In this document: positions 16,517-25,788 of the stretch, in pieces
Layout: each line of letters begins with the position of its first letter
How positions within the stretch are numbered: the stretch's first letter is position 1
Origin: Lachnospiraceae bacterium
GTDB lineage: Bacteria; Bacillota; Clostridia; Lachnospirales; Lachnospiraceae
Assembly (NCBI GenBank): GCA_910576125.1
Contig: CAJTHM010000008.1
Coordinates: 124,001-188,000, forward strand
Length of the DNA: 64,000 bases
Direction: 5' to 3'
The notes under the pieces: generated by a model
The model's database searches: none
The model's input: only the letters and a program-made list of their open reading frames with translations
Told to the model about the DNA's origin: nothing
Position numbers and translations under genes: made by a program

Positions 16517-18562
16517 ATGAGCGATAAAATGGCGAGAACAGATGTTATGATAGCTATCTATGTGCTGATAGCGTTCATGATGTTCATAGTACCGCTTCCG
16601 GCAGTAATCCTGGATGTTTTCATGGCACTTAATATCGCTGTGGCTTTTACGATTTTGTTTGCCTGTATGTTTATCAAGGAAGTGCTGGATATGTCCTACT
16701 TCCCTACCATTCTTTTGTTCACTACGATTTTCCGGATTGCCATGAACGTATCTTCGACAAGACTGATTCTGAAGACAGGCACCTCCGGAAACGTGGTACT
16801 GACATTTGGAGAATTTGTAGGCGGCGGCGATTTGATTATCGGAGCAATCGTTTTTATCATTCTGATCATGATTCAGTTCCTGGTCATTAATAAGGGCTCT
16901 GAGCGTGTGGCTGAAGTTACCGCGAGATTTACCCTGGACGCTATGCCTGGTAAGCAGATGGCTATCGATGCGGATTTGAATACCGGCGCCATCGATGACA
17001 GGGAAGCGAGAGAGCGGCGTGAGAAGATTCAGCTGGAATCCAGCTTTTTCGGTTCCATGGACGGTGCCGTGAAGTATGTAAAGGGAGATGCCATCGCAGG
17101 CCTTCTGCTGACGCTCATCAATTTGCTGGGCGGCCTTGCCATGGGTATGCTGCGAGGCGGCATGGATCCCATGACGGCGCTGGATAATTACGGCATACTC
17201 ACCATCGGTGACGGCCTGGTGAGCCAGATTCCCTCTCTGCTCATTTCACTGTCTACAGGTGTATTGGTCACAAAGGGAAGCAAGGAGTCAGAGTTCGGTC
17301 CGGCCATTGTCAGACAGCTCTTCGGAATACCGAAAGTCATGTACATGGTGGGCGGGACGCTGGCCTTTTTGTCGATATTTACTGATTTGAATACCATCCT
17401 GTTCCTGGGGATGGGCCTCGTGTTCATCGTAGGAGGCAGAATGATTGCCGGCAATCTGGAGACAGAGGCAATAGAGCGCGAGGTGGACAGCGATGAGGAG
17501 GCAGCGGAGGAAATGCGCCAGCCTGAGAATGTGGCGAGCCTCCTGCAGGTGGATCCCATCGAGCTGGAGTTCGGTTACGGAATCATTCCCCTGGCCGATG
17601 TGAACCAGGGCGGAGACCTGCTGGACCGCGTGGTCATGATTCGAAGACAGATTGCGCTGGAGCTTGGTACGGTGGTGCCCATCATCCGCCTGCGCGACAA
17701 TATCCAGCTGAATCCCAATCAGTATATCATTAAGATTAAGGGCATACAGGTCAGTGAAGGAGAAATCCTTTTTGACCATTACATGGCCATGAATCCAGGC
17801 TATGTGGAGGAGGAAATCACAGGTATCCCTACCTTTGAGCCGTCATTCCATCTGCCGGCCATCTGGATTACAGAGGGACAGAGGGAGCGGGCGGAGAGCC
17901 TGGGTTATACAGTAGTGGATCCGCCGTCCATCATCGCTACTCATCTGACGGAAATCATCAGGCAGCATATCGACGAGCTGCTGAGCAGGCAGGATGTACA
18001 GAATCTGGTGAACAACATGAAGGAGACGAATCCTTCGCTGGTGGAGGAACTGGTGCCGAAGCTTCTGGGGCTGGGAGAAATCCAGAAAGTGCTGCAGAAT
18101 CTTTTGAAAGAGGGCATCTCCATCAGGGATCTCCTTACCATCATGGAGACGCTGGCCGACTATGCGCCGGCCACCAGAGATACGGATATTTTGACGGAAT
18201 ATGTAAGACAGAGCCTGAAGCGGGCTATTTCCACGAAATATTTTCCGTCCCACGAGACCACCAGTGTGGTCACTTTGGATCCGAAAGTGGAACAGGAGAT
18301 TATGGGAAGCGTGAAGCAGACGGAAAACGGAGCTTTCCTGAATCTGGATCCGGGGAGATCCCGGGCAATCATCGATTCAGTGGGCAAGGAAGTCCAGAAG
18401 CTGGAGAATCTTGGAAAGAATCCAATTGTGATTACATCTCCTATTGTACGTATGTATTTCAAGAGATTGACAGAAGATTATTTCAGAGAATTGGTAGTCG
18501 TATCTTATAATGAAGTCGAAACGAACGTAGAATTACAGTCTGTGGGGATGGTGACAGCATAA
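16517..18562 (+). CDS. flhA: Flagellar export gate protein FlhA
   Basis: Largest export gate subunit; its nonameric cytoplasmic ring receives chaperone-substrate complexes and couples to proton flow. Eight hydrophobic helices fill residues 1-310, with the conserved loop (TARFTLDAMPGKQMAIDADL, about 138-157). The cytoplasmic domain (about 340-681) ends in LVVVSYNEVETNVELQ. AGAGGAGGAG precedes the ATG. Length is typical. Its stop is one base from flhF. Confidence 0.97.
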   Translation: MSDKMARTDVMIAIYVLIAFMMFIVPLPAVILDVFMALNIAVAFTILFACMFIKEVLDMSYFPTILLFTTIFRIAMNVSSTRLILKTGTSGNVVLTFGEFVGGGDLIIGAIVFIILIMIQFLVINKGSERVAEVTARFTLDAMPGKQMAIDADLNTGAIDDREARERREKIQLESSFFGSMDGAVKYVKGDAIAGLLLTLINLLGGLAMGMLRGGMDPMTALDNYGILTIGDGLVSQIPSLLISLSTGVLVTKGSKESEFGPAIVRQLFGIPKVMYMVGGTLAFLSIFTDLNTILFLGMGLVFIVGGRMIAGNLETEAIEREVDSDEEAAEEMRQPENVASLLQVDPIELEFGYGIIPLADVNQGGDLLDRVVMIRRQIALELGTVVPIIRLRDNIQLNPNQYIIKIKGIQVSEGEILFDHYMAMNPGYVEEEITGIPTFEPSFHLPAIWITEGQRERAESLGYTVVDPPSIIATHLTEIIRQHIDELLSRQDVQNLVNNMKETNPSLVEELVPKLLGLGEIQKVLQNLLKEGISIRDLLTIMETLADYAPATRDTDILTEYVRQSLKRAISTKYFPSHETTSVVTLDPKVEQEIMGSVKQTENGAFLNLDPGRSRAIIDSVGKEVQKLENLGKNPIVITSPIVRMYFKRLTEDYFRELVVVSYNEVETNVELQSVGMVTA

Positions 18563-18563
18563 A

Positions 18564-19838
18564 ATGATAATCAAGAAGTTTTTGGGCAAAACGGAAGAGG
18601 AGGCGGTAGAGGCTGCCAAAAAAGAGTTGGGAAACGGCATTGTTATCATGAACGTGAAGACCGTGAAACAAAAAGGCCTGATGGCTTTGTTCCGGCCAAA
18701 GATGACCGAGGTCACGGTAGCGCTTGAAGAAGAGAAAGACAGCCAGCGTTTCCAGCGCAAGGAAAAAAATGCCGGGACGGCAGGAGGCTCTGTGCTTCAG
18801 GGTGAGCAGCCGATATCCGGGGCGGGAAATACCCTGCAGGCCGGGGAAAGTTCTCTGGAAGACAGGGTTTCCATCGAGAAGAAGCTTGACAATCTTCAAA
18901 ATCTCCTGGTGAGCCGTTTTCAGCAGAGCGAAGAAGAGCGTAAGGATCTTCTGGCTGAGGAGGAGGCTTTGGATTCGGGAGAGTCCGAGGAAGAAGGGGA
19001 GACGGAGGAAAAGGAAGCGGTCACAGAACAGCAGCGTTTCATGAAGCTTCTCTATAATACCATGCTGGAGAGCGAGGTTGACGAGAAATACGCGAACCAG
19101 ATTGTGGACGAGGTAGATGTGTCAGGACAGTCGAATCTTCCCTTTGACTATATTTTGGGAAATGTATACCAGAAGATGATTCTGAAATTCGGCAGAGCGG
19201 AGGGCATCGCCGAGACGGAGGGGCATCCCCGGATTGTCGTCTTCATGGGCCCCACAGGGGTGGGAAAGACCACTACCATAGCCAAAATAGCCAGCGACTA
19301 TGTAGTGGAGGAGAAGAAAAAGGTTGCGCTTCTGACTTCGGATACCTATCGGATTGCCGCGGTAGACCAGCTGCGTACCTATGCCAATATCCTGGAAGTG
19401 CCTTTCTGTGTCATCTATTCGGAGGACGACGTAAAAGAGGCAATACAGGAGTTTGCAGAGTATGACTATGTCTTTGTGGACACGGCGGGCCATTCCCATC
19501 AGAATGAGGAACAGCTGAACCATATGAAGAGACTGGTGGAGGTGGTGCAGGAGGCAGGGGACAGTCAGTTTTTTCTGGTGCTTTCCGCTACCACGAAGTA
19601 CAGGGATCTGCAGAAAATTGTATCCTGTTACAACCAGGTTGCGGATTATCAGCTGATTTTCACGAAGCTGGACGAGACAGATGTATTGGGGAATCTGTTG
19701 AATCTGAAGCTTTATACAGACAAATCGATTGCTTACGTGACGCATGGACAGAATGTGCCTAATGATATTGAGCTGTTCAATCCCCAGAAGACGGTGAAGC
19801 AGATTTTAAGCAAGAAGCAGGAGAGGAATGAGACATAA
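18564..19838 (+). CDS. flhF: Flagellar biosynthesis GTPase FlhF
   Basis: SRP-family GTPase that sets the position and number of flagella. The N-terminal B domain (MIIKKFLGKTEEEAVEAAKK) is followed by an acidic linker (about 70-160), an N domain, and the G domain with P-loop GPTGVGKTTT, the DTYRIAAVDQLRTYA box, DTAGH and TKLDE. The canonical N-terminus fixes the start at 18564 although no strong ribosome binding site is visible, which suggests coupling to flhA translation. flhG, its regulator, follows. Confidence 0.95.
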   Translation: MIIKKFLGKTEEEAVEAAKKELGNGIVIMNVKTVKQKGLMALFRPKMTEVTVALEEEKDSQRFQRKEKNAGTAGGSVLQGEQPISGAGNTLQAGESSLEDRVSIEKKLDNLQNLLVSRFQQSEEERKDLLAEEEALDSGESEEEGETEEKEAVTEQQRFMKLLYNTMLESEVDEKYANQIVDEVDVSGQSNLPFDYILGNVYQKMILKFGRAEGIAETEGHPRIVVFMGPTGVGKTTTIAKIASDYVVEEKKKVALLTSDTYRIAAVDQLRTYANILEVPFCVIYSEDDVKEAIQEFAEYDYVFVDTAGHSHQNEEQLNHMKRLVEVVQEAGDSQFFLVLSATTKYRDLQKIVSCYNQVADYQLIFTKLDETDVLGNLLNLKLYTDKSIAYVTHGQNVPNDIELFNPQKTVKQILSKKQERNET

Positions 19839-19872
19839 GAAAGAGAGAAAAAGGCACGTAAGGAGGTAAGAG

Positions 19873-20748
19873 ATGGATCAGGCGGAACAGTTACGAATCC
19901 TTAAGGCTGAAAAGCAGCAGCCGAAATCATTGGCCCGTGTCATTGCTGTCACCAGCGGCAAGGGCGGCGTAGGTAAGTCCAATACCTCTATCAATCTGGC
20001 TATCCAGTTCAAGAAAATGGGGAAACGTGTCATCATTCTGGATGCGGATTTTGGCCTTGCGAATATTGAAATCATGTTTGGCACGGTTCCCGAGCACAGC
20101 CTCAGCGACTTGATTTATCAGGGGAAGAGCATAACGGATATCATCACCTGGGGTCCCATGGGGGTGGGGTTCATCTCCGGCGGAAGCGGTATTGTGGGGA
20201 TGTCCAATCTGAGCCATGATTATCTGAATTACATCATCAAGAACCTGGTACAGCTTGACAGCATTGCCGACATCATCATTGTGGATACGGGAGCGGGCAT
20301 TTCTGACGCGGTGCTGGAATTCCTTGTAGCCAGCGGCGAAATACTTCTGGTGACTACGCCTGAGCCCACTTCGATTACAGACTCCTATTCACTGGTAAAG
20401 GCGCTCTACCGGCATCCCAAATTTGATGCGGAGACAATGAAAGTGAAGCTGATTGCCAACAGGGTGGGGAAGGCATCAGAGGGACAGACGCTTTTTAATA
20501 AACTGAATGCTGTGCTTGAGCGCTATCTGAAAGTTCCTATGACGTATTTGGGCTACGTGCCGGAGGATTTCCACTTGTCAAGGTCAGTGATGCAGCAGGT
20601 TCCGGTGTCCCTCCATAATCCCGGCGCCAGGTCTACAGCGGCTTATGAGCGTATTGCGGCGCGGCTTCTGGACAGGGAAGAGGCACAGAGACAGCCCAAA
20701 AGAGGGATGGCAGCATTTTTTTCATCTATAATTACAACAAAACGGTAA
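19873..20748 (+). CDS. flhG: MinD-like ATPase FlhG (YlxH), flagellar number regulator
   Basis: ParA/MinD-family ATPase that stimulates FlhF GTP hydrolysis and limits flagellar number. A deviant Walker A (TSGKGGVGKSN) and the MinD-type switch segments (LDADFGLANIEIMFG, IIVDTGAGISDAVLEF) are seen. The N-terminal region (MDQAEQLRILKAEK) matches the DQAxxLR activator motif of FlhG that contacts FlhF. AGGAGG precedes the ATG. Confidence 0.95.
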   Translation: MDQAEQLRILKAEKQQPKSLARVIAVTSGKGGVGKSNTSINLAIQFKKMGKRVIILDADFGLANIEIMFGTVPEHSLSDLIYQGKSITDIITWGPMGVGFISGGSGIVGMSNLSHDYLNYIIKNLVQLDSIADIIIVDTGAGISDAVLEFLVASGEILLVTTPEPTSITDSYSLVKALYRHPKFDAETMKVKLIANRVGKASEGQTLFNKLNAVLERYLKVPMTYLGYVPEDFHLSRSVMQQVPVSLHNPGARSTAAYERIAARLLDREEAQRQPKRGMAAFFSSIITTKR

Positions 20749-20775
20749 AACGAAAAGTAAAGGCAGGTGGTTGTT

Positions 20776-21513
20776 ATGTTTTCCAAATTTATATCAATCG
20801 GAGATAAGATTGAATTACAGGCTGTGTCACGGGAAGATGAGGAGAAGCCCGAAAGTCCGGCGAAAGTGTACCACAGTGAGGTGACCGAGATTCAGTCTGA
20901 GGATACCGTCGAGATTACCATGCCGATGGAGAAGTCGAAATTGATTCTGCTTCCCATAGACAGTGAGTATGACATGATTTTCTATGGCTCCAGCGGTCTG
21001 TTCCAGTGCCTGGGCAGAATTATCGATCGCTATAAGAGCAATAATTCCTATCTGCTCCTGGTGGAAATGACCAGTAATCTGCGCAAATATCAGCGGCGCG
21101 AGTTCTATCGCCTGCGCTGTGCCCTGGAGATGCATGCCAGGACACTGAGAGAGGATGAAGTGCAGACAGTGGAGAGCAGGATGCCTTATACTCTGTCAAA
21201 TGACTTTCCTCTGAAAGAAAGCGTCATCGTGGATATCAGCGGCGGCGGACTTCGTTTTGTAGCCGCGCAGCGCTTTGAGCAGGGCAGTCTTCTGTATTGC
21301 AGTTACCATCTGATGAATGGCGGAGAGCACAAAAAGTACGAAGTGATATGCAAGGTGATAAGCTGCATAGAGCTGGACAATCGCCCCGGAACCTTTGAGC
21401 ACAGAGTCCAGTACTATGACATAGACCCTGTGGAGAGGGAGGAAATCATCAAATATATCTTCGAGGAAGAGCGGAAGAGCAGGCAGAAGAAGAGATTTAG
21501 TCCTGAGTCATAA
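20776..21513 (+). CDS. PilZ-domain flagellar brake protein (YcgR/YpfB/DgrA type)
   Basis: 245 aa with an N-terminal YcgR-like domain (about 1-95) and a C-terminal PilZ domain. Both cyclic di-GMP binding motifs are intact: the RxxxR segment (QRREFYRLR) and DxSxxG (VDISGGGLRF). Proteins of this type bind the motor when cyclic di-GMP rises and slow it. ATG at 20776 has AGGCAGGTGG upstream; an in-frame GTG at 20767 lies inside that site. Its place after flhG is conserved in Clostridia. Cyclic di-GMP control of motility is therefore likely, inferred from the intact motifs. Confidence 0.9.
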   Translation: MFSKFISIGDKIELQAVSREDEEKPESPAKVYHSEVTEIQSEDTVEITMPMEKSKLILLPIDSEYDMIFYGSSGLFQCLGRIIDRYKSNNSYLLLVEMTSNLRKYQRREFYRLRCALEMHARTLREDEVQTVESRMPYTLSNDFPLKESVIVDISGGGLRFVAAQRFEQGSLLYCSYHLMNGGEHKKYEVICKVISCIELDNRPGTFEHRVQYYDIDPVEREEIIKYIFEEERKSRQKKRFSPES

Positions 21514-21766
21514 TTGATACTGCTTAACGATTTCACTTGCTATGAAACCAGACTGCATAACGCTGACTGGTTCAATCGCATGATTGCATTAGGCAGTATT
21601 CAGCGATATGCAGTATATACTGACTTTCACTGAGACTTGACTCACGAGCAGAGGATTTCCGGGACATAGAGGCAAATTTCATCGCTTGAGCGTATACATA
21701 TGCAGCGATTGTATCTTGCCAAAAAATAGAAAGAATGCCTTGCAAAAAAGACATGGGGGTATATGA
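21514..21766 (+). other. Gene-free gap with three-way-junction RNA candidate and palindromes
   Basis: No gene of its own is credible in these 253 bases. ATACTGCTTAA (21517-21527) pairs with TTAGGCAGTAT (21589-21599), 11 bp with one G-U, enclosing two arms: GAAACCAG/CTGGTTC (21544-21551, 21567-21573) and CAATC/GATTG (21573-21577, 21582-21586). A perfect 12-base palindrome, CAGTATATACTG, is at 21611-21622, and ATCGCT/AGCGAT (21681-21686, 21704-21709) forms a further hairpin. The element sits where cheB-cheA-cheW are often found in relatives. Confidence 0.45.
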
Positions 21767-22393
21767 ATGAAAGATATCAATTTGGATCAGGTTTCACAGA
21801 ATTATTACGATGTGCTGAAAGAAATCGGCAATATAGGCGCCGGAAACGCCATGACAGCCCTTTCGCAGATGCTTCAGTGCAAGGTGGACATGAAAGTTCC
21901 CCAGGTGAGGCTGCTGGAGTTTTCCGAAGTAGGGGAACTGATGGGCGGCGAGGAGCAGATTATGGCTGCCGTGCTGCTGGCCGTGGAGGGAGACATCACG
22001 GGCTATATGATGTTCATGGTGGAAGAGAACAGTGCCAGGCATCTGATTGGAAAAATTACGGGAGGAATGCTTCCGGAAGGAATGGAATTCGATGAGATGG
22101 GGCTGTCGGCCATGCAGGAGGTAGGGAACATCATTACCGGCGCATATCTGAATTCCTTGTCTTCCATGACGAATCTGACGGTGCTTCCGTCTCCGCCGGC
22201 GGTGACTGTTGACATGGCGGAGGCGATTCTCAGCGTACCGGCGATTCAGTTCGGCATATATGGGGATAAGATTTTGCTGATTCAGTCGCAGTTTTATGAT
22301 GAAGTACAGCTGGACGGCTATTTTATATTGATTCCGGATCTGGAGTCGTATGAAAAGATACTGACAGCTTTGGGCGTACCTATCGAAATGTGA
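21767..22393 (+). CDS. cheC: CheY-P phosphatase and CheD partner CheC
   Basis: 208 aa with two CheC repeats. Both D/S-x3-E-x2-N-x22-P active sites are complete (DVLKEIGN in the first half, SAMQEVGN in the second). CheC removes phosphate from CheY-P and binds CheD, linking motor state to receptor adaptation. The start is ATG 21767 with GGGGGT upstream; an ATG at 21763 is out of frame. Unlike relatives, no cheW, cheA or cheB precedes it here. Confidence 0.94.
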   Translation: MKDINLDQVSQNYYDVLKEIGNIGAGNAMTALSQMLQCKVDMKVPQVRLLEFSEVGELMGGEEQIMAAVLLAVEGDITGYMMFMVEENSARHLIGKITGGMLPEGMEFDEMGLSAMQEVGNIITGAYLNSLSSMTNLTVLPSPPAVTVDMAEAILSVPAIQFGIYGDKILLIQSQFYDEVQLDGYFILIPDLESYEKILTALGVPIEM

Positions 22394-22471
22394 GAAATGT
22401 TGATGTAGATTTGTAGTGATTTTACCGTGGAAAGTAAAAAATAGCGGATAAAAAGGATATGGAAGTGGCTC

Positions 22472-22966
22472 ATGAGTGAAATATTCAAAATAGGGATAGC
22501 AGATTTGAAGACCTGCAAGAGCCCCGACGGGGTGATGACTTTAGGGCTGGGTTCCTGTGTAGGGATTGCAATCAGGGATCCGATGACAAAGGTTGGCGGC
22601 CTGGTACACATTATGTTGCCGGACAGCAAGTCAATCACAGGCGGACAGCACAATATCGCGAAGTTCGCGGATACAGGCATAGAGGAGCTGGTCAAACAGT
22701 TGGAACGGACAGGGGCCAGGCGCATCCGTATGGTGGCGAAAATCGCCGGCGGCGCCAATATGTTCAACTTCCAGGGTGGCGGCGCCAATGCCGTGGGCAA
22801 AGTAGGAGAGCGAAATGTGGAGGCGGTCAAAGCGAAGCTGAGACAGCTGAATATTCCGATTCAGGCAGCGGATACAGGATTGAATTATGGCAGGACTGTC
22901 ATTTTCTATCCTGAGACAGGGGCTTACCATATCCGCGCAGTGGGAAAGCCAGAGAAGGTCATATGA
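22472..22966 (+). CDS. cheD: Chemoreceptor glutamine deamidase CheD
   Basis: 164 aa. The catalytic Cys (LGLGSCVGIAIRD) and His (GGLVHIMLP) motifs are present, with the FNFQGGGANAVGKVGERN segment typical of the family. CheD deamidates receptors and is titrated by CheC. GGAAGTGG precedes the ATG. Because no receptor, CheA or CheW gene is in this window, its substrates must be encoded elsewhere. Confidence 0.95.
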   Translation: MSEIFKIGIADLKTCKSPDGVMTLGLGSCVGIAIRDPMTKVGGLVHIMLPDSKSITGGQHNIAKFADTGIEELVKQLERTGARRIRMVAKIAGGANMFNFQGGGANAVGKVGERNVEAVKAKLRQLNIPIQAADTGLNYGRTVIFYPETGAYHIRAVGKPEKVI

Positions 22967-22979
22967 AAGGGAGACATAA

Positions 22980-23276
22980 ATGAACAGAAAGAACATACCG
23001 CTTCTTCTCATGCTGACGGCCGGAGCAGTGACATGTATCATTACATACGTAAAAAAATATCCTGTGCACACGCAGCTGATTGCTCTGTTCGCTGTACTGG
23101 TGATTTTCTACGTGTTGGGAAGCGCGCTGGTATGGACAGTGGGTTATTTTGAAAAGCAGAACGAGGAAAAGCGGGGAGAAGAGGGAGAAGTCATCGAGAA
23201 GGATTCGGAGAATACAGGGACGGAGGGTAAGGAAGAGGAGAATTCTGAGCAGGAAGCAGCGGAAAGGCAGTCCTGA
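22980..23276 (+). CDS. Small membrane protein of the flagellar operon, unknown function
   Basis: 98 aa. Two membrane helices (about 6-23 and 33-54) with a short basic loop, then a highly charged Glu/Lys tail (60-98) that should face the cytoplasm. No family recognised. It starts 13 bases after cheD with a good AAAGGGAG site. A promoter for sigD follows its stop, so it ends the cheCD transcription segment. Its placement suggests a motility-linked role but nothing in the sequence defines it. Confidence 0.7.
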   Translation: MNRKNIPLLLMLTAGAVTCIITYVKKYPVHTQLIALFAVLVIFYVLGSALVWTVGYFEKQNEEKRGEEGEVIEKDSENTGTEGKEEENSEQEAAERQS

Positions 23277-23321
23277 GAGCGTTCTGTATGAGGCGAGATG
23301 GCGTTTCTATGAAAAATGCGC

Positions 23322-23350
23322 TTGACGCGTCGGGCGATGTCTGGCATAAT
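23322..23350 (+). promoter_or_regulatory. Sigma-A promoter for sigD
   Basis: TTGACG (23322-23327), a 17-base spacer and CATAAT (23345-23350) make a near-consensus housekeeping promoter about 38 bases before the sigma factor gene. It would allow sigD expression apart from the long flagellar transcript. No inverted repeat overlaps it. Confidence 0.7.
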
Positions 23351-23387
23351 TGGCGATATAAAACTGTAGATAAGGAGCGAAGGTTTC

Positions 23388-24161
23388 ATGGATGAGACAG
23401 GCAAGAAGAGACTCTTAGAAGAATATGCGAAGACGAAATCACCGGAAACCAGAGAGCAGATTATACTGGAATACGCTCCTCTTGTAAAGGTGGTCGCTGG
23501 CAGGCTCAGCATGTATCTGGGCTATAATGTGGAATATGAAGATTTGGTCAGTTACGGTATTTTTGGCCTGATAGATGCCATAGATAAGTTCGACTGTCTC
23601 AAGGATGTGAAATTCGAGACTTATGCCAGCCTGCGCATCCGAGGCGCTATCTTGGATCAAATCCGTAAGATGGACTGGATACCCAGGACCATACGGCAGA
23701 AGCAGAAGAAAATCGAGGCAGTGATAAAACAGATTGAGCAGAGCGAAGGGCATGCCGCTACCGATGAAGAAATCGCGAGAGGACTTGGTATATCTAATGA
23801 TGAATATCTGGACTGGCAGTCCCAGATGAAGATTACAGGTCTGGTTTCCCTGGACGAATATATGCAGCAGGGCAGCGATGTGTCCCATGATAGCAGCAGA
23901 CATACGACTTCCCACTTTGAGGCACCGGAAGAGCGGGTGGAGCGGGAAGAGCTGACAAAGGTCTTAGGGGAGGCATTACAGCTTCTGACAGAGAAAGAAC
24001 AGAAGGTAATCACTCTTTACTATTATGAGGAACTTACCTTAAAGGAAATCAGCAATATACTGGAGGTTTCCGAGTCCAGGGTATCGCAGTTGCATACCAG
24101 GGCATTGAAGAAGATGAAAGTAAAGATGGGGAACTACATGGGGATTCTTTCAGACAATTAA
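23388..24161 (+). CDS. fliA: RNA polymerase sigma-28 factor SigD/FliA
   Basis: Flagellar and late-gene sigma factor, 257 aa. Region 2 (YEDLVSYGIFGLIDAIDKFD, then FETYASLRIRGAILDQIRKMDW), region 3 and region 4 helix-turn-helix (LKEISNILEVSESRVSQLHTR) are all present. It directs flagellin and other late genes. AAGGAG lies 18 bases before the ATG, a little far. The gene has its own strong promoter. Order cheD-sigD-...-rpsB matches B. subtilis. Confidence 0.96.
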   Translation: MDETGKKRLLEEYAKTKSPETREQIILEYAPLVKVVAGRLSMYLGYNVEYEDLVSYGIFGLIDAIDKFDCLKDVKFETYASLRIRGAILDQIRKMDWIPRTIRQKQKKIEAVIKQIEQSEGHAATDEEIARGLGISNDEYLDWQSQMKITGLVSLDEYMQQGSDVSHDSSRHTTSHFEAPEERVEREELTKVLGEALQLLTEKEQKVITLYYYEELTLKEISNILEVSESRVSQLHTRALKKMKVKMGNYMGILSDN

Positions 24162-24181
24162 GCAAAGGGAGAGTGTGGTCT

Positions 24182-25771
24182 ATGGAGAATGGTTACTTTC
24201 AGTTGGTAAATGATTCCAGAGGATATGGAATCGCTTTTCATCAGCCCAGCGGCAGCGGGGAGGAGGTTCGTTTGGATGAGGTCTGGAAATATCTGAACGG
24301 CCTGAAAATCCAATATGACAGAAGAGAAGTAGAGACAGAATTCAACATGGGCATGGGTGGTGTCTGCCATCTGGGCAGCGGTAAGTGCCCGGTCTGTGAT
24401 GAGACATATACATTGAACGTGAGCAAGGACTGTATGATTGCCACGGTGCGCTTCATCCCGCCTTCGGAGGGCGGCAAGCGGCTGACGATGGAGGGATTTT
24501 TAAAGGAAATCGAGCAGCAGAAGATTGTCTATGGGATAAAGAAAGAGGCTCTGGCGGAGCATTTCAACTCGGAGGGCATGTTCTGTACGGATATTCTGGT
24601 GGCCAGAGGCAATAAACCGGATCCGGGGGAAGATGCGCGTATAGAGTATAGCTTCAATACGGACAGGAACAAGCGCCCTGCCCATTTGGAGGATGGACGG
24701 GTGGATTATTATAATCTGACGACTATCAATCAGTGCCATAAGGGAGATGTGCTGGCGAGAATCATACCGGAGCGATACGGCGAAGCCGGACATGATGTAT
24801 ACGGCACCGTAATCAAGCCCAAGGATGTCAAAAAGGAGTCGCTGAAATTCGGTAAGAATATTACCCTTTCTGAGGATAAGCTGACAATTACCTCGGACGT
24901 AGACGGTCATGTAGTCCTGCTGGATGGTAAAGTAGTGGTGTCCAGCGTGTACAAAGTAAAGGACGTGGATCTTTCCACAGGAAATATTGACTATGACGGA
25001 AACGTTGAGATTTCCGGAAGCGTCACTGCCAATATGGAGGTGAAAGCCGGGGGCGATGTGGTGATAAACGGCGGCGTGGAGAGCGCGAGGGTCATAGCCG
25101 GCGGGAACATCATCATAGCCAAAGGCATGAACGGAATGGGTAAAGGATACCTGAGGGCTGGCGGTAATATCATGGTCAAGTTTCTGGAGAATGTCAGGGT
25201 CGTGAGCAGGGGCTATGTGGAGTCAGAGGCCATCATGCACTGTGTGGTGACAGCCGGCAGCGATGTGAGGGTAGATGGCAGAAGAGGAATCATATTGGGA
25301 GGCTTGGTCCAGGCGGCGAATTCCATCACAGCGAAGACCGTGGGCGGCAGCATGAGCACGGCGACGACGCTGGAGGTGGGCGTGGATCCCCTGATCAAGT
25401 CCCAGTACGACAGAGCACAGAAGACTGCGGAAGAGAGCAAGAAGACTGCTGATGCAGCACAGGTGGTCTTCGATAATTTCAAGGAGAAGCAGAAGAAAGG
25501 CGTCAAGTTCAATGACAGCCAGTTGAGGTATATGCGGAGCGTCGTATCGCTGATACAGGAGAAATCAAGTGAGTTGGAGAAGCTGAATACGCGCATAGAA
25601 GAGTTGCAGGCAATGATGGAGAACAGGCAGCAGGGTGAGGTCATCATCAACGAGCAGGCCTATCCTAATACGACAATTGTCATCCGGAATGTGTCAAAGA
25701 CGCTTCAGAATGACTATCGCTACTGCAAGTTCGTGAAGGAGGACGGCGAGGTGCGCATGGTGGCCATGTAA
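24182..25771 (+). CDS. FapA/DUF342 family polymer-forming protein
   Basis: 529 aa from ATG 24182 (GGGAGAG upstream; the in-frame GTG at 24173 is less likely). The DUF342 layout is seen: an N-terminal alpha/beta part (1-200), a right-handed beta-helix rich in Gly/Val/Ile repeats (about 250-400, for example GGDVVINGGVESARVIAGG), then a coiled coil (about 410-490). Family members occur in flagellar operons of Clostridia and spirochaetes, and the family may organise membrane-linked assemblies. Precise function unknown. Confidence 0.82.
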   Translation: MENGYFQLVNDSRGYGIAFHQPSGSGEEVRLDEVWKYLNGLKIQYDRREVETEFNMGMGGVCHLGSGKCPVCDETYTLNVSKDCMIATVRFIPPSEGGKRLTMEGFLKEIEQQKIVYGIKKEALAEHFNSEGMFCTDILVARGNKPDPGEDARIEYSFNTDRNKRPAHLEDGRVDYYNLTTINQCHKGDVLARIIPERYGEAGHDVYGTVIKPKDVKKESLKFGKNITLSEDKLTITSDVDGHVVLLDGKVVVSSVYKVKDVDLSTGNIDYDGNVEISGSVTANMEVKAGGDVVINGGVESARVIAGGNIIIAKGMNGMGKGYLRAGGNIMVKFLENVRVVSRGYVESEAIMHCVVTAGSDVRVDGRRGIILGGLVQAANSITAKTVGGSMSTATTLEVGVDPLIKSQYDRAQKTAEESKKTADAAQVVFDNFKEKQKKGVKFNDSQLRYMRSVVSLIQEKSSELEKLNTRIEELQAMMENRQQGEVIINEQAYPNTTIVIRNVSKTLQNDYRYCKFVKEDGEVRMVAM

Positions 25772-25788
25772 GCGGAAGGAGGCAGATT

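Noticed and set aside
21572-21754. 60-codon minus-strand frame in the PilZ-cheC gap
   Set aside because: No ribosome binding site, no family resemblance, and it overlaps the palindromic/structured segment.
23352-23359. Second sigma-28 -10 element (GGCGATAT) before sigD
   Set aside because: No TAAA-like -35 at 14-16 bases upstream; a strong sigma-A promoter already explains expression.
24182-25771. DUF342 protein as a cyclic di-GMP or polymer-synthesis enzyme
   Set aside because: Only beta-helix and coiled-coil parts are visible; no catalytic motif supports an enzymatic call.
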